Assembly: GCF_003033925.1 (NCBI RefSeq)
Contig: NZ_CP028365.1
Coordinates: 1,116,001 to 1,180,000 of the forward strand
Direction of reading: 5' to 3'
Source of the DNA: Tannerella serpentiformis
GTDB taxonomy: Bacteria; Bacteroidota; Bacteroidia; Bacteroidales; Tannerellaceae
Length of the DNA: 64,000 bases
Shown here piece by piece: positions 10,426 through 19,103 of this stretch. The position numbers and the translations under genes are program-made. Positions within the stretch are counted from its first letter, which is position 1. Every line of letters begins with the position of its first letter. Below the pieces are notes generated by a model. It was not told where the DNA came from. It made no database searches and saw only the letters and a program-made list of their open reading frames with translations.

Positions 10426-10472
10426 AAAAAAAAGAATCCCGGCCGAGGCGTTGTTCAACCAGCCGGAATCCC
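10426..10472 (-). terminator. Hairpin with U8 tract in the greA leader (yeiH terminator and/or greA attenuator)
   Basis: The minus strand reads GGGATTCCGGCTGG, a loop, CCTCGGCCGGGATTC, then eight T. The stem pairs with a few G-U pairs. It lies about 90 bp downstream of the YeiH-like stop codon, but also between a TATCTTTG box and the greA ATG. Confidence 0.75.
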
Positions 10473-10499
10473 TTGTTGTCAGTCAAAATGTTTCGGGGG

Positions 10500-10507
10500 C
10501 AAAGATA
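10500..10507 (-). promoter_or_regulatory. -7 box (TATCTTTG) upstream of greA
   Basis: TATCTTTG on the minus strand, about 117 bp before the greA ATG and just upstream of the terminator hairpin. It implies a leader of about 110 nt. No convincing -33 TTTG. Confidence 0.45.
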
Positions 10508-10565
10508 GATCGATAATCGAGGCGCTACGGGAGGGTGGTGCAAGTGGCGTCACACCGTACGCCAA

Positions 10566-11510
10566 TCAATAATAGAGACATACGAACGTCAGGCTAATGG
10601 CGCCGATGAAGAACCAGAGTGCGATGCCCTGCATGAAGGGACGGACGCCCACGGTCCGCAGTGTGGCGCGTGAGAGGCCGGCGCCAATGAAGAAAAGCGT
10701 CAGTGTGAGGCACTGTCGGGCTACACGCACGATGGTCGAGCCCACCTCCGCCGGGATACCGAGGTAAGTATTGGCCGTCATGGCCAGTACGAAGCAGAGG
10801 ATGAACCACGGAATCGAGATGCGTTCGTTGCGGGCATGGAAATGAAAGGCGGTGTAGAGTGAAAGGGGGATGATCCACAGGGCGCGAGTGAGCTTCACAG
10901 TGGTTGCGATACGCAGGGCCTCGTCGCCATAGGCCGCCCCGGCACCGACTACGGAGCTGGTGTCGTGGATGGCGATGGCGGCCCAGGTGCCGAACTGCTG
11001 CTGGGTGAGCCCAAGCAAATGGCCCAGCGGAGGGAAGAGGAAAAGTGCCACAGCGTTCAGCACGAAGATGGTGGCTAAGGAGACGGACATCTGGGCCTCG
11101 TTCGCCTTGGCGATCGGACCCGTGGCGGCGATGGCGCTGCCGCCGCAGATGGCTGTACCGCTGGAGATGAGGTAAGCCGTCTGACGATCGACCCGGAAAA
11201 GGCGCCCGAAGAGGATGCCAACGGCCATCACGCCCACGACAGAGAAGATGGTGAAGACGATACCGTCTGCCCCGGCCCGGAGCGACTCGCTCAGGTTCAT
11301 GCCAAAGCCAAGCCCCACGACGGAGACTTGCAGCAGATAGCGAGATGCTCGACGGTTAAAGGCGGGGAAGGGTGAGCCGAGGAAGAAGGCAAAAACAAGC
11401 CCGGCAAAGAGCGCTACCGGTGGCGTAACCCACGGCGTGAGGCAAAGGAAAGCGACCAAGATGTAGACATACCCGGCGTAACGGGAGGCTTGAGGTGCAT
11501 TTGTTTTCAT
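10566..11510 (-). CDS. YeiH/UPF0324-family membrane protein (putative sulfate exporter family)
   Basis: A polytopic inner-membrane protein of 314 residues with about ten hydrophobic helices. Family hallmarks are LGFGMNLSES, AICGGSAIAATGPI and HDTSSVVGAGAAYG. The family is annotated as putative sulfate or related anion exporters; the substrate in this organism is not known. I chose the internal ATG (MKTNAPQ...) because the longer start lies upstream of the TACTTTTG promoter box. It is divergent from asnA, and a U8 hairpin lies downstream. Confidence 0.85.
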   Translation of the reverse strand: MKTNAPQASRYAGYVYILVAFLCLTPWVTPPVALFAGLVFAFFLGSPFPAFNRRASRYLLQVSVVGLGFGMNLSESLRAGADGIVFTIFSVVGVMAVGILFGRLFRVDRQTAYLISSGTAICGGSAIAATGPIAKANEAQMSVSLATIFVLNAVALFLFPPLGHLLGLTQQQFGTWAAIAIHDTSSVVGAGAAYGDEALRIATTVKLTRALWIIPLSLYTAFHFHARNERISIPWFILCFVLAMTANTYLGIPAEVGSTIVRVARQCLTLTLFFIGAGLSRATLRTVGVRPFMQGIALWFFIGAISLTFVCLYY

Positions 11511-11547
11511 GCGTAAATCGTATTGTTTGCGTAAAAAATGATGGGGC

Positions 11548-11577
11548 CAAAAGTAGCCCATCCCCCTTTTACCTTTG
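11548..11577. promoter_or_regulatory. Divergent promoter pair between the yeiH-like gene and asnA
   Basis: TACTTTTG on the minus strand (11548-11555) and TACCTTTG on the plus strand (11570-11577), both matching TAnnTTTG, lie 14 bp apart. The two polymerases could hardly occupy both sites at once. The asnA leader would be about 80 nt. Confidence 0.5.
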
Positions 11578-11664
11578 CGCGCGAATAGCGGGCAGCGCTT
11601 GATGCTGCCTCTACTCCTAACTCCTCATCCCTAATTATAACTACCCTCAAACTACTTGTAGACA

Positions 11665-12699
11665 ATGAACCTCTACCTCCCCCCCGACTATCGCCCCATG
11701 CTGCCTACGGAAGGCATGGAGGACGCCATCAAGCTGCTCAAGCAAACCTTCCAAGCCGAACTCGCCGAGGCCCTCAGCCTCCGACGCGTCACGGCGCCCC
11801 TCTTCGTCTTTGCCGATTCGGGTCTGAACGACAACCTCAACGGCGTGGAGCGCCCCGTATCGTTCCCCATCAAAGACATGGGCGACCGACGTGCCGAGGT
11901 GGTGCACTCACTGGCCAAGTGGAAGCGCATGAAGCTGGCCGCCTATCGCATCCCTCCCGGCCAAGGGCTCTACACGGATATGAACGCTATCCGCGCCGAC
12001 GAGGAGCTGGATAACATCCACTCGCTCTACGTCGATCAATGGGACTGGGAGCGCACTATCCGCCCGGAGGATCGCACGGTGGAGTTCCTCTCTGACATCG
12101 TCCGCCGCATCTACGGCGCCCTGCTGGCCACCGAGGCCGTGACGCACCGCACCTTCCCACACATCCCGCCCACGCTGCCCCGAGAGATCACGTTCGTGCA
12201 CGCCGAAGAGCTCCGCGCTGAATTCCCCGACCTAAGCCCCAAGGAGCGCGAGCGTGAGGCCGCCCGACGCTACGGTGCCGTCTTCATTCGCGGCATCGGC
12301 GGCCCCCTGGCCGACGGCTCGCGTCACGACGGCCGCGCCCCTGACTACGACGATTGGTCTGCCCCCACGCCCGACGGTCTCCATGGCCTCAATGGCGACA
12401 TTCTGGTTTGGAACGCTGTGCTCGACGCACCGCTGGAGCTCTCCTCAATGGGCATCCGTGTCGATCCCGCGGCACTGCTCCGTCAGTTGGAGATGACCGG
12501 CTGCATGGATCGCCTTGCGTTGCCCTTCCACCGCGCCCTGGCAGCCGGCGAAATGCCCCCCGCAGTGGGCGGTGGCATCGGTCAGTCGCGGCTCTGCATG
12601 TACCTCCTTCGCTGCGCCCACATCGGTGAGGTACAGGCTGCGCTGTGGCCTGAAGTGATGGTGGCCCGTTGCGCCGAAGCTGGCGTCACGCTGCGGTAA
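11665..12699 (+). CDS. asnA: Aspartate--ammonia ligase (asparagine synthetase A)
   Basis: It makes asparagine from aspartate, ATP and free ammonia in the cytosol, unlike glutamine-using AsnB. The 344-residue protein has the AsnA class-II aminoacyl-tRNA-synthetase-like fold. Visible family segments are the N-terminal RVTAPLFVFADSGLNDNLNGVERPV, the central YVDQWDWERTI with neighbouring acidic residues, and the C-terminal GGGIGQSRLCMYLL. The start follows a TACCTTTG promoter. Its reliance on ammonia fits with NrfA and with the glutaminase-dead NadE in this window. Confidence 0.95.
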   Translation: MNLYLPPDYRPMLPTEGMEDAIKLLKQTFQAELAEALSLRRVTAPLFVFADSGLNDNLNGVERPVSFPIKDMGDRRAEVVHSLAKWKRMKLAAYRIPPGQGLYTDMNAIRADEELDNIHSLYVDQWDWERTIRPEDRTVEFLSDIVRRIYGALLATEAVTHRTFPHIPPTLPREITFVHAEELRAEFPDLSPKEREREAARRYGAVFIRGIGGPLADGSRHDGRAPDYDDWSAPTPDGLHGLNGDILVWNAVLDAPLELSSMGIRVDPAALLRQLEMTGCMDRLALPFHRALAAGEMPPAVGGGIGQSRLCMYLLRCAHIGEVQAALWPEVMVARCAEAGVTLR

Positions 12700-12737
12700 C
12701 TCATGACTGGGCTTTCATCCGTGGCAAGGGTGGCATC

Positions 12738-12745
12738 TATCTTTG
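12738..12745 (+). promoter_or_regulatory. -7 box (TATCTTTG) for the CCA-adding-type gene
   Basis: TATCTTTG lies 25 bp before the ATG chosen for the next gene. It overlaps a possible TTG start at 12743, which argues against that longer start. Confidence 0.55.
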
Positions 12746-12769
12746 CCGCCCTTTGAAAATGACAGACAG

Positions 12770-14205
<1,436 letters not shown>

Positions 14206-14212
<7 letters not shown>

Positions 14213-14700
14213 GGGGTTGAATTGTTGAGGCTCGCTGGCGTTCGCCGGTTGAATTGTTGAATTGTTGAGTTGCTGAGGCTCGCTGCGCGAGCTTGTTTAG
14301 TTGTGTAAGGGTAAACAGGCGCCTGTTTAGAGTCCTGCATTTTGTGTAATGCCAAACAGGCGCCTGTTTGGGGCCATGCAATTTGCGCGAAGCTAAACAG
14401 GCGCCTGTTTGGGTTACTCCAGCCTGCGCGAAGCTAAACAGGCGCCTGTTTGGGGCTACGCAATCTGCGCGAGAGTAAACAGGCGCCTGTTTGGGGGCGG
14501 CTGCGGCCGCCAGCGAAGTTTGGCCGGGTACTGGATAAATCGCCGCCATTTCTTGTACCAGGCAAACTTCCCTGCCTCGGCAGAGGCCTGCGCGAAGACA
14601 AACGACTACTCAAGCTCTCAACAATCCAACATCTCAACGGATAAACGACCCAAACGACTCAACGACTCAACAGGCAAACGACTCAACAGGCAAGCGCAGC
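14206..14700. repeat. Five 41-bp repeats with the perfect palindrome AAACAGGCGCCTGTTT, flanked by inverted low-complexity arms
   Basis: AAACAGGCGCCTGTTT starts at 14313, 14354, 14395, 14436 and 14477, exactly 41 bp apart. The 25-bp linkers are less conserved. GTTGAATTGTTGAG-type words precede the array and their complements (CTCAAC, GACTCAACGACTC) follow, so the whole gap between convergent cca and relA is roughly an inverted repeat. A dispersed CAGGCAAACTTCCCTGCCTCGG element, also found near 24.25 and 25.93 kb, sits at about 14560-14590. No gene is seen. Confidence 0.92.
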
Positions 14701-14704
14701 CGAA

Positions 14705-16918
14705 TCATGTGTTTAGTCGCTCGATATTCTTCACGCCCCGGACGGCCTGGAGCTTCTTCGTCAGGACGCTGAGCGAGGCCGTGTCCTTGACCGTGACGGT
14801 GAAGTTGCCTTGGAAAAGCCCATCCACGGAATCGATATTGATGGAGCGGAGCATGACGCCCGACTCTTTGCTGATCACGGACGTGATGTTGGTGACGATG
14901 CCGAGATCATCGTTGCCGACGATGTGGAGCGTGACGGCGTAACCGTCCGTGCCCTTGCCGCTCCAGCGCGCCTGGATGGTGCGATAGCCGAAGCGGCTGA
15001 GCATGTCTTGCGCGTTGGGGCAGTTCGTGCGGTGGATCTTGATGCCGCGTGTGGAGACGAAGCCGAAGATGGGGTCGCCGAAGATGGGGTTGCAGCATTT
15101 GGCCAGGTGATACTCCACGCCCGTCAGGTTCTTGTCGATCACGAGCACATCGCTGCGCGACTCGACCGGTTCCGACGGCGCCACAAACTCCTCGGCGCTG
15201 CGGATCTCCGCGTGTTCCGACGTCTCGCCGTGCTCGCGGCGCTCCAGCTCGAGGTACTCCTCGATCACCGTGTTCGCGTCGCGACGGCCCTCGGCCATGT
15301 CGACATAGAAATCCGTCACCGTCTTGTAGCCACACTTTTTGATGTATCGCATCAGCAGCGCTTCCTCGACCTCGATCTTACGGTTCTTGAAGCGTCGTTG
15401 CAGCAGCTCCTTGGCGTACTCGGCCGCCTTGGCCGACTCCTCGCGCAGCGCTTGCTTGATCTTCGATCGCGCCTTGGAGGTCTTGACGAACGTCAGCCAG
15501 TCGCGCTTGGGCGATTGCGTGGGCGAGGTGACGACCTCCACCGAGTCGCCGTTTTGGAGCGTGTGTCGGATGGGCACATTCTTGCCGTTCACTTTACCCG
15601 AAATGCACCCACAGCCGATCTTGGAGTGGATGGCGAAGGCAAAGTCGAGCACGGTGGCGCCCTTGCCCAGCTTGATCACCTCGCCGGTGGGCGTGAAGAC
15701 GTAGATCTCGTCCTGATAGAGGTCCGTGCGGAACTCCTTCATCAAGTCCATCGGGTCGGCCGACTGGGTCTCGAGCATAGCGCGGACGTCGCTCAGGAAC
15801 TCGTCCAGCCCACGCTCCTCCTTCACCCCTTTATACTTCCAATGCGCAGCCAGACCGCGTTCGGCGATCTCGTCCATGCGCCGCGTGCGGATCTGCACCT
15901 CTACCCAACGTTTGTCCGGCCCCAGCACGGTGATGTGGAGGCTCTCGTAACCGTTACTCTTCGGCACCGAGAGCCAGTCGCGCATCCGCTTCGGGTTGGG
16001 CTGATACATGTCCGTAACGATCGAATACGCCCGCCAGCACTCCGAGCGCTCGGCCTCGGGCGGCGTATCGAGGATGATGCGGATGGCGAAGAGGTCGTAG
16101 ATGCCCTCGAACTCCACGTGCTGCTTCTTGAGCTTATTGTTGATCGAATGGATCGACTTCGTGCGCCCCTTGATGTCGAAATGCAGGCCCGCTTGCTCGA
16201 GTTTTTCGCGCACGGGGCGGATGAACTCGGCGATGTAGCGGTCGCGCGAGCGCTTCGTCTCGTTGAGCTTCTGCTTGATGTACTGATAGCGGTCGGGGTC
16301 GATGTATTTCAGCGACAAATCTTCCAGCTCGCTCTTGATCGTGTAGAGGCCGAGGCGATGCGCCAGCGGGGCGTAGAGGTAGGAGACCTCGGTGGCCAGG
16401 CGAATGCGGTCGTTGTCGTCGCGGATCTGCTTGCCCATGCGCATCATGCAGAGGCGGTCGGCAATCATGACGAGGATCACGCGCACATCTTCGGCAAAAG
16501 AGAAGAGGAGGTGGTGGAAGTTCTCCGAGTTGACCGCCGTGTTGCGGGCGTAGAGGTCGGAGGTCTTCAGCAGGCGGCGGATCATGAGGGCCACGTCGGC
16601 ATCGAACGTCTGCTCCACCTCGTCGAGCGTGATGGCCTCCTTCATCACCGGACGATAGAGCAAGAGGGCGATGACGGGGGTGCGTTTCAGGCCAATGTCG
16701 TGCGTAGCGATGACGGCCGTGTTGATGTTGCGCAGGAGGCCGTTGATGCCGTTGCGATCGCGGCCGTAACAATCGAGTGCGACCACGCGACGGATCAGCG
16801 CTTTCATCTTGGGCGCATCCTCCGGCTTGAGGCAGGACGAAAGGCCCGAGAGCAGTCGGCGGTAAGCGGAGAAGAACTCGCGTTTCTCCTCAGGTGTGAA
16901 GAAGGGGGATGTATTCAT
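14705..16918 (-). CDS. relA: RelA/SpoT-family (p)ppGpp synthetase with degenerate hydrolase domain
   Basis: It makes the alarmone (p)ppGpp during the stringent response, probably ribosome-associated. The 737-residue protein has a degenerate HD hydrolase domain (about 40-170), a synthetase domain with RTKSIHSINNKLKK, YDLFAIRII and SVPKSNGYESLH (about 220-370), a TGS domain (EIYVFTPTGEVIKL, about 405-465), a zinc-finger-like CC segment and a C-terminal ACT domain (about 660-737). The catalytic HD pair of hydrolases is replaced by Tyr-Arg in LLLYRP near residue 88, so it is probably synthetase-only. The internal ATG (MNTSPFFTPEEK) matches the family N-terminus. It overlaps the preceding HAD gene by ATGA, suggesting translational coupling. 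Confidence 0.92.
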   Translation of the reverse strand: MNTSPFFTPEEKREFFSAYRRLLSGLSSCLKPEDAPKMKALIRRVVALDCYGRDRNGINGLLRNINTAVIATHDIGLKRTPVIALLLYRPVMKEAITLDEVEQTFDADVALMIRRLLKTSDLYARNTAVNSENFHHLLFSFAEDVRVILVMIADRLCMMRMGKQIRDDNDRIRLATEVSYLYAPLAHRLGLYTIKSELEDLSLKYIDPDRYQYIKQKLNETKRSRDRYIAEFIRPVREKLEQAGLHFDIKGRTKSIHSINNKLKKQHVEFEGIYDLFAIRIILDTPPEAERSECWRAYSIVTDMYQPNPKRMRDWLSVPKSNGYESLHITVLGPDKRWVEVQIRTRRMDEIAERGLAAHWKYKGVKEERGLDEFLSDVRAMLETQSADPMDLMKEFRTDLYQDEIYVFTPTGEVIKLGKGATVLDFAFAIHSKIGCGCISGKVNGKNVPIRHTLQNGDSVEVVTSPTQSPKRDWLTFVKTSKARSKIKQALREESAKAAEYAKELLQRRFKNRKIEVEEALLMRYIKKCGYKTVTDFYVDMAEGRRDANTVIEEYLELERREHGETSEHAEIRSAEEFVAPSEPVESRSDVLVIDKNLTGVEYHLAKCCNPIFGDPIFGFVSTRGIKIHRTNCPNAQDMLSRFGYRTIQARWSGKGTDGYAVTLHIVGNDDLGIVTNITSVISKESGVMLRSINIDSVDGLFQGNFTVTVKDTASLSVLTKKLQAVRGVKNIERLNT

Positions 16919-17580
16919 CGTCTGTTTATCATTTGAATCAGTGACACCATATCGCCGACGGTGAAGGTGCGGAAGTCGTCGATCACCCGATCGCAGCGAT
17001 CGGCGATCGCCTCGGCCGGGTTCGTTGTTGCCAAACCCACCACGGCCCCTCCAGCCCGTCGGCCAGCCTCCAATCCGGTGAACGAATCCTCGAACACCAC
17101 GCAACGCGTGGGCGCTACACCGAGACGCTCGGCCGCCCGCAGATAGCCGTCGGGATGGGGCTTAGACCGACCCAGATCTTCGGCCACGAGGATGGCATCG
17201 AAGTGCGTCGTCAGCTCCGGCCGTGCTCGGTAGACGCAGGCCATCTTGGCGCGGTTCGAGCTGGTGACGACGGCTCGCGGCACACCGTGCCGACGCAGCT
17301 CGTCGAGAAACGCTTCCACGCCGGGGAGGTAGTCGTAGTGCATACGGGATTCAAAATCGACGAGCCCACGGCTGATTTCGGCCTGCGCCTCCATCTGTCC
17401 GTCGAAATACGCCTGAAAGATCTCCACGAGCGTGCGCCCTTTGATGCGCTGCGCAAAGTCCGTGAGGGTGGGGTGATAGCGCAGCCCGACCTGCTGCCAG
17501 TAGACGGTGTATTGCCGCTCGGTGTCGAAGACCACGCCGTCCAAATCGAAGAGCGCGGCCATGGGTTGGTTCGTTGTCAT
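16915..17580 (-). CDS. HAD-superfamily phosphatase/phosphomutase (beta-phosphoglucomutase-like)
   Basis: A 221-residue cytosolic HAD hydrolase with a four-helix cap (subclass I). Motif I is FDLDGVVFDTE, with nucleophile Asp12 and acid/base Asp14. Motif II is VVTSSNRAK. The motif III Lys lies in LGRSKPHPD and motif IV in VVFEDSFTGLEAG. Resemblance to beta-phosphoglucomutases and to sugar-phosphate or pyrimidine-nucleotide phosphatases does not fix the substrate. It is the first gene of a two-gene unit with relA (4-bp overlap), behind a TACTTTTG promoter box. Confidence 0.88.
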   Translation of the reverse strand: MTTNQPMAALFDLDGVVFDTERQYTVYWQQVGLRYHPTLTDFAQRIKGRTLVEIFQAYFDGQMEAQAEISRGLVDFESRMHYDYLPGVEAFLDELRRHGVPRAVVTSSNRAKMACVYRARPELTTHFDAILVAEDLGRSKPHPDGYLRAAERLGVAPTRCVVFEDSFTGLEAGRRAGGAVVGLATTNPAEAIADRCDRVIDDFRTFTVGDMVSLIQMINRR

Positions 17581-17620
17581 AAGTCTAATGAGGGGTTTAG
17601 GTTGTGATTCTTTCTGCGCG

Positions 17621-17628
17621 CAAAAGTA
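17621..17628 (-). promoter_or_regulatory. -7 box (TACTTTTG) for the HAD-relA unit
   Basis: TACTTTTG on the minus strand, about 40 bp before the HAD ATG, consistent with TAnnTTTG. Confidence 0.45.
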
Positions 17629-17631
17629 GCG

Positions 17632-18399
17632 TCACGCCCCGCTATCGGCGGGGGCGGATATGGGATCGGCCTCGAGCGGGGCCTCCTTTTTCTTGCGCGG
17701 CGGGATCACCTCGCGGCGGTAATGGGCCACCTCGGTGTTGACGTAATCGATGAACGCGGCGTAATCCTCCGCACGGCCGACGACGGCCAGGGCGTTGACC
17801 TTACGGACGAGCGCGCTGTAAGCCCGATCGGCCTCCTTTCGCGCCTTTTTCAACCGACCCACCACGTAGGCCGACCGCTCGTCAGATCGTCTCTCGGTGG
17901 TGCTACGTAGCTGCTCGTTGACCTCCTTGAGGGCCTCGACGAGCGGCCCGAGGCGAAGAGTGGCCACATCGGCGGCACACCGTCCGGCCAGGTCGTCCAG
18001 GAGGTGCACCATGAGCCCCGTCTCTGCATCGCGCTGCATGCGGGGGTTGATGGCGTAATCCTTGAGCAGTTGCACGAGCCGCCGCGCCGCCGCAGCCTCG
18101 GACTCGACGGGGTAGTTGCGATAGGCTTTGGCAATGTTGCGGAGCGTGATGTAGAGCTGTTCCCGACGCTTGTCGGCCTCGCGGATCGTGTCCGAGAGGA
18201 GGCTTTTTCGCGACAGCGCCAGCGCGGCGTCCTCCTCATCGCGCGTCGCACGCAGCGTCTCGAGCTCCGTCTTAGCGCCGACCTTGACCTTGGCGTCGGC
18301 CTCGGCCCGTTCGCACACATTGTTGACGAACAGGAAGTGCGCCCCGCCCGGTATGCGGGCCATGTAGATGCTTTCGATCTGTTTCATTTTCTGTATCAT
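17632..18399 (-). CDS. DUF6261-family protein of unknown function
   Basis: A 255-residue soluble, helix-rich protein with no signal peptide. I recognise the overall pattern of the Bacteroidetes DUF6261 family: start MKQIESIYMARI, a long charged helical middle with LRNIAKAYRNYPVESEAAAARRLVQLLKDY, and a C-terminal AYSALVRKVNALAVVGRAEDYAAFIDYVNTEVAHY. No function is known to me. Two in-frame ATGs (18399 and 18387) are possible and the second fits the family start better. A TAAATTTG box lies about 45 bp upstream. The stop codon lies only a few bases from the promoter of the next unit. The C-terminus is Lys-rich and then acidic. Confidence 0.75.
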   Translation of the reverse strand: MIQKMKQIESIYMARIPGGAHFLFVNNVCERAEADAKVKVGAKTELETLRATRDEEDAALALSRKSLLSDTIREADKRREQLYITLRNIAKAYRNYPVESEAAAARRLVQLLKDYAINPRMQRDAETGLMVHLLDDLAGRCAADVATLRLGPLVEALKEVNEQLRSTTERRSDERSAYVVGRLKKARKEADRAYSALVRKVNALAVVGRAEDYAAFIDYVNTEVAHYRREVIPPRKKKEAPLEADPISAPADSGA

Positions 18400-18442
18400 A
18401 AGAATGGTTACACATAGCGGTATATCTCCGCTTTGTTTCCGG

Positions 18443-18450
18443 CAAATTTA
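18443..18450 (-). promoter_or_regulatory. -7 box (TAAATTTG) for the DUF6261 gene
   Basis: The minus strand reads TAAATTTG, matching TAnnTTTG, about 45 bp before the start codon. Confidence 0.4.
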
Positions 18451-18499
18451 CATAGAATATGTATTGGCGCTTTTTTGTATCCTATCAAATGGCATGCAA

Positions 18500-18730
18500 T
18501 CCAATCCGAAACAATTTTGTATCACACAAGATTGCACACGATCCGATCTGAAACAGTTTTGTATTGCATCAGATTGCATGCAATCCAATCTGAAACAATC
18601 TTGTATTACATCAGATTGCACACGATCCGATCCGAAACAGTTTTGTATTCTATCAGATTGTACGCTATTCAATCCGAAACAGCTCTGTATTGCATCAGAT
18701 TTCACACCATCCAATCCAAAACAATTTTGA
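18500..18730. repeat. 42-bp tandem repeat, 6 copies, AT-rich
   Basis: The word CCAATCCGAAAC and its variants start at 18501, 18543, 18585, 18627, 18669 and 18711, exactly 42 bp apart. A unit carries an interrupted dyad (CAATCTGA ... TCAGATTG). The AT content contrasts with the surrounding 58-60% GC. It lies directly upstream of the DUF6261 promoter. Confidence 0.93.
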
Positions 18731-18732
18731 CT

Positions 18733-18798
18733 CAAAAAAGAATCCCGAGACACTGGCCTGAAACCAAATGGTAACAAACCAGCATCTCGGGATTCCGC
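18733..18798 (-). terminator. Terminator hairpin downstream of nadE
   Basis: On the minus strand GAATCCCGAGATGCTGG pairs almost perfectly with CCAGTGTCTCGGGATTC across a loop of about 22 nt and is followed by TTTTTT. It uses the same GGGATTCTTTTTT end as the hairpins at 10426 and 55048. It is about 300 bp from the nadE stop codon, so the assignment is tentative. Confidence 0.6.
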
Positions 18799-18889
18799 TC
18801 AAAAACCATTTTCGCCCTACCGAGATCGAGGGATCAGGGAACTGAAAACGGGCGGTATTCGGTGCATGATCGGAAACGAATGCGTGTAA

Positions 18890-19045
18890 CGCGGTAGGGG
18901 CGTATCGCATACGCCCTCCAGACGGCCCTGCAAGGGACGTTTGATCAGAAGGCGGGTACACACAGGGGCAAATCCCCCTCGCTCCCAACCTCCTTTTCTT
19001 GTCTTGATGCGGGGAAAAGGAGGCAAAAGGAAATCAAGGCGTCGC
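18890..19045. repeat. Dispersed palindromic elements between the terminator and nadE
   Basis: TAGGGGCGTATCGCATACGCCC resembles the hairpin monomer of the 2.6-5.3 kb array. It is followed by CCTCCTTTTC ... GAAAAGGAGG with GCAAAAGGAAATCAAGGCGTC, a diverged copy of the element after ruvB (24150). Such elements look REP-like. No gene is visible in 18400-19103. Confidence 0.7.
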
Positions 19046-19103
19046 CGGGGCGGAGAATTTGGGCCGATACATGGTATGGCGCCCATCATTCACCGCTCTC
19101 GCT

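Noticed and set aside
11511-11561. Longer start for the YeiH-like protein
   Set aside because: It would begin upstream of the TACTTTTG promoter box, and the extra residues are not membrane-protein-like.
12743-12769. TTG start of the CCA-adding-type gene
   Set aside because: It overlaps the TATCTTTG box; the ATG at 12770 follows at a normal distance.
14810-16936. 708-codon open frame on the plus strand opposite relA
   Set aside because: It lies wholly antisense to a well-supported relA gene; long antisense frames are expected in GC-rich coding DNA.
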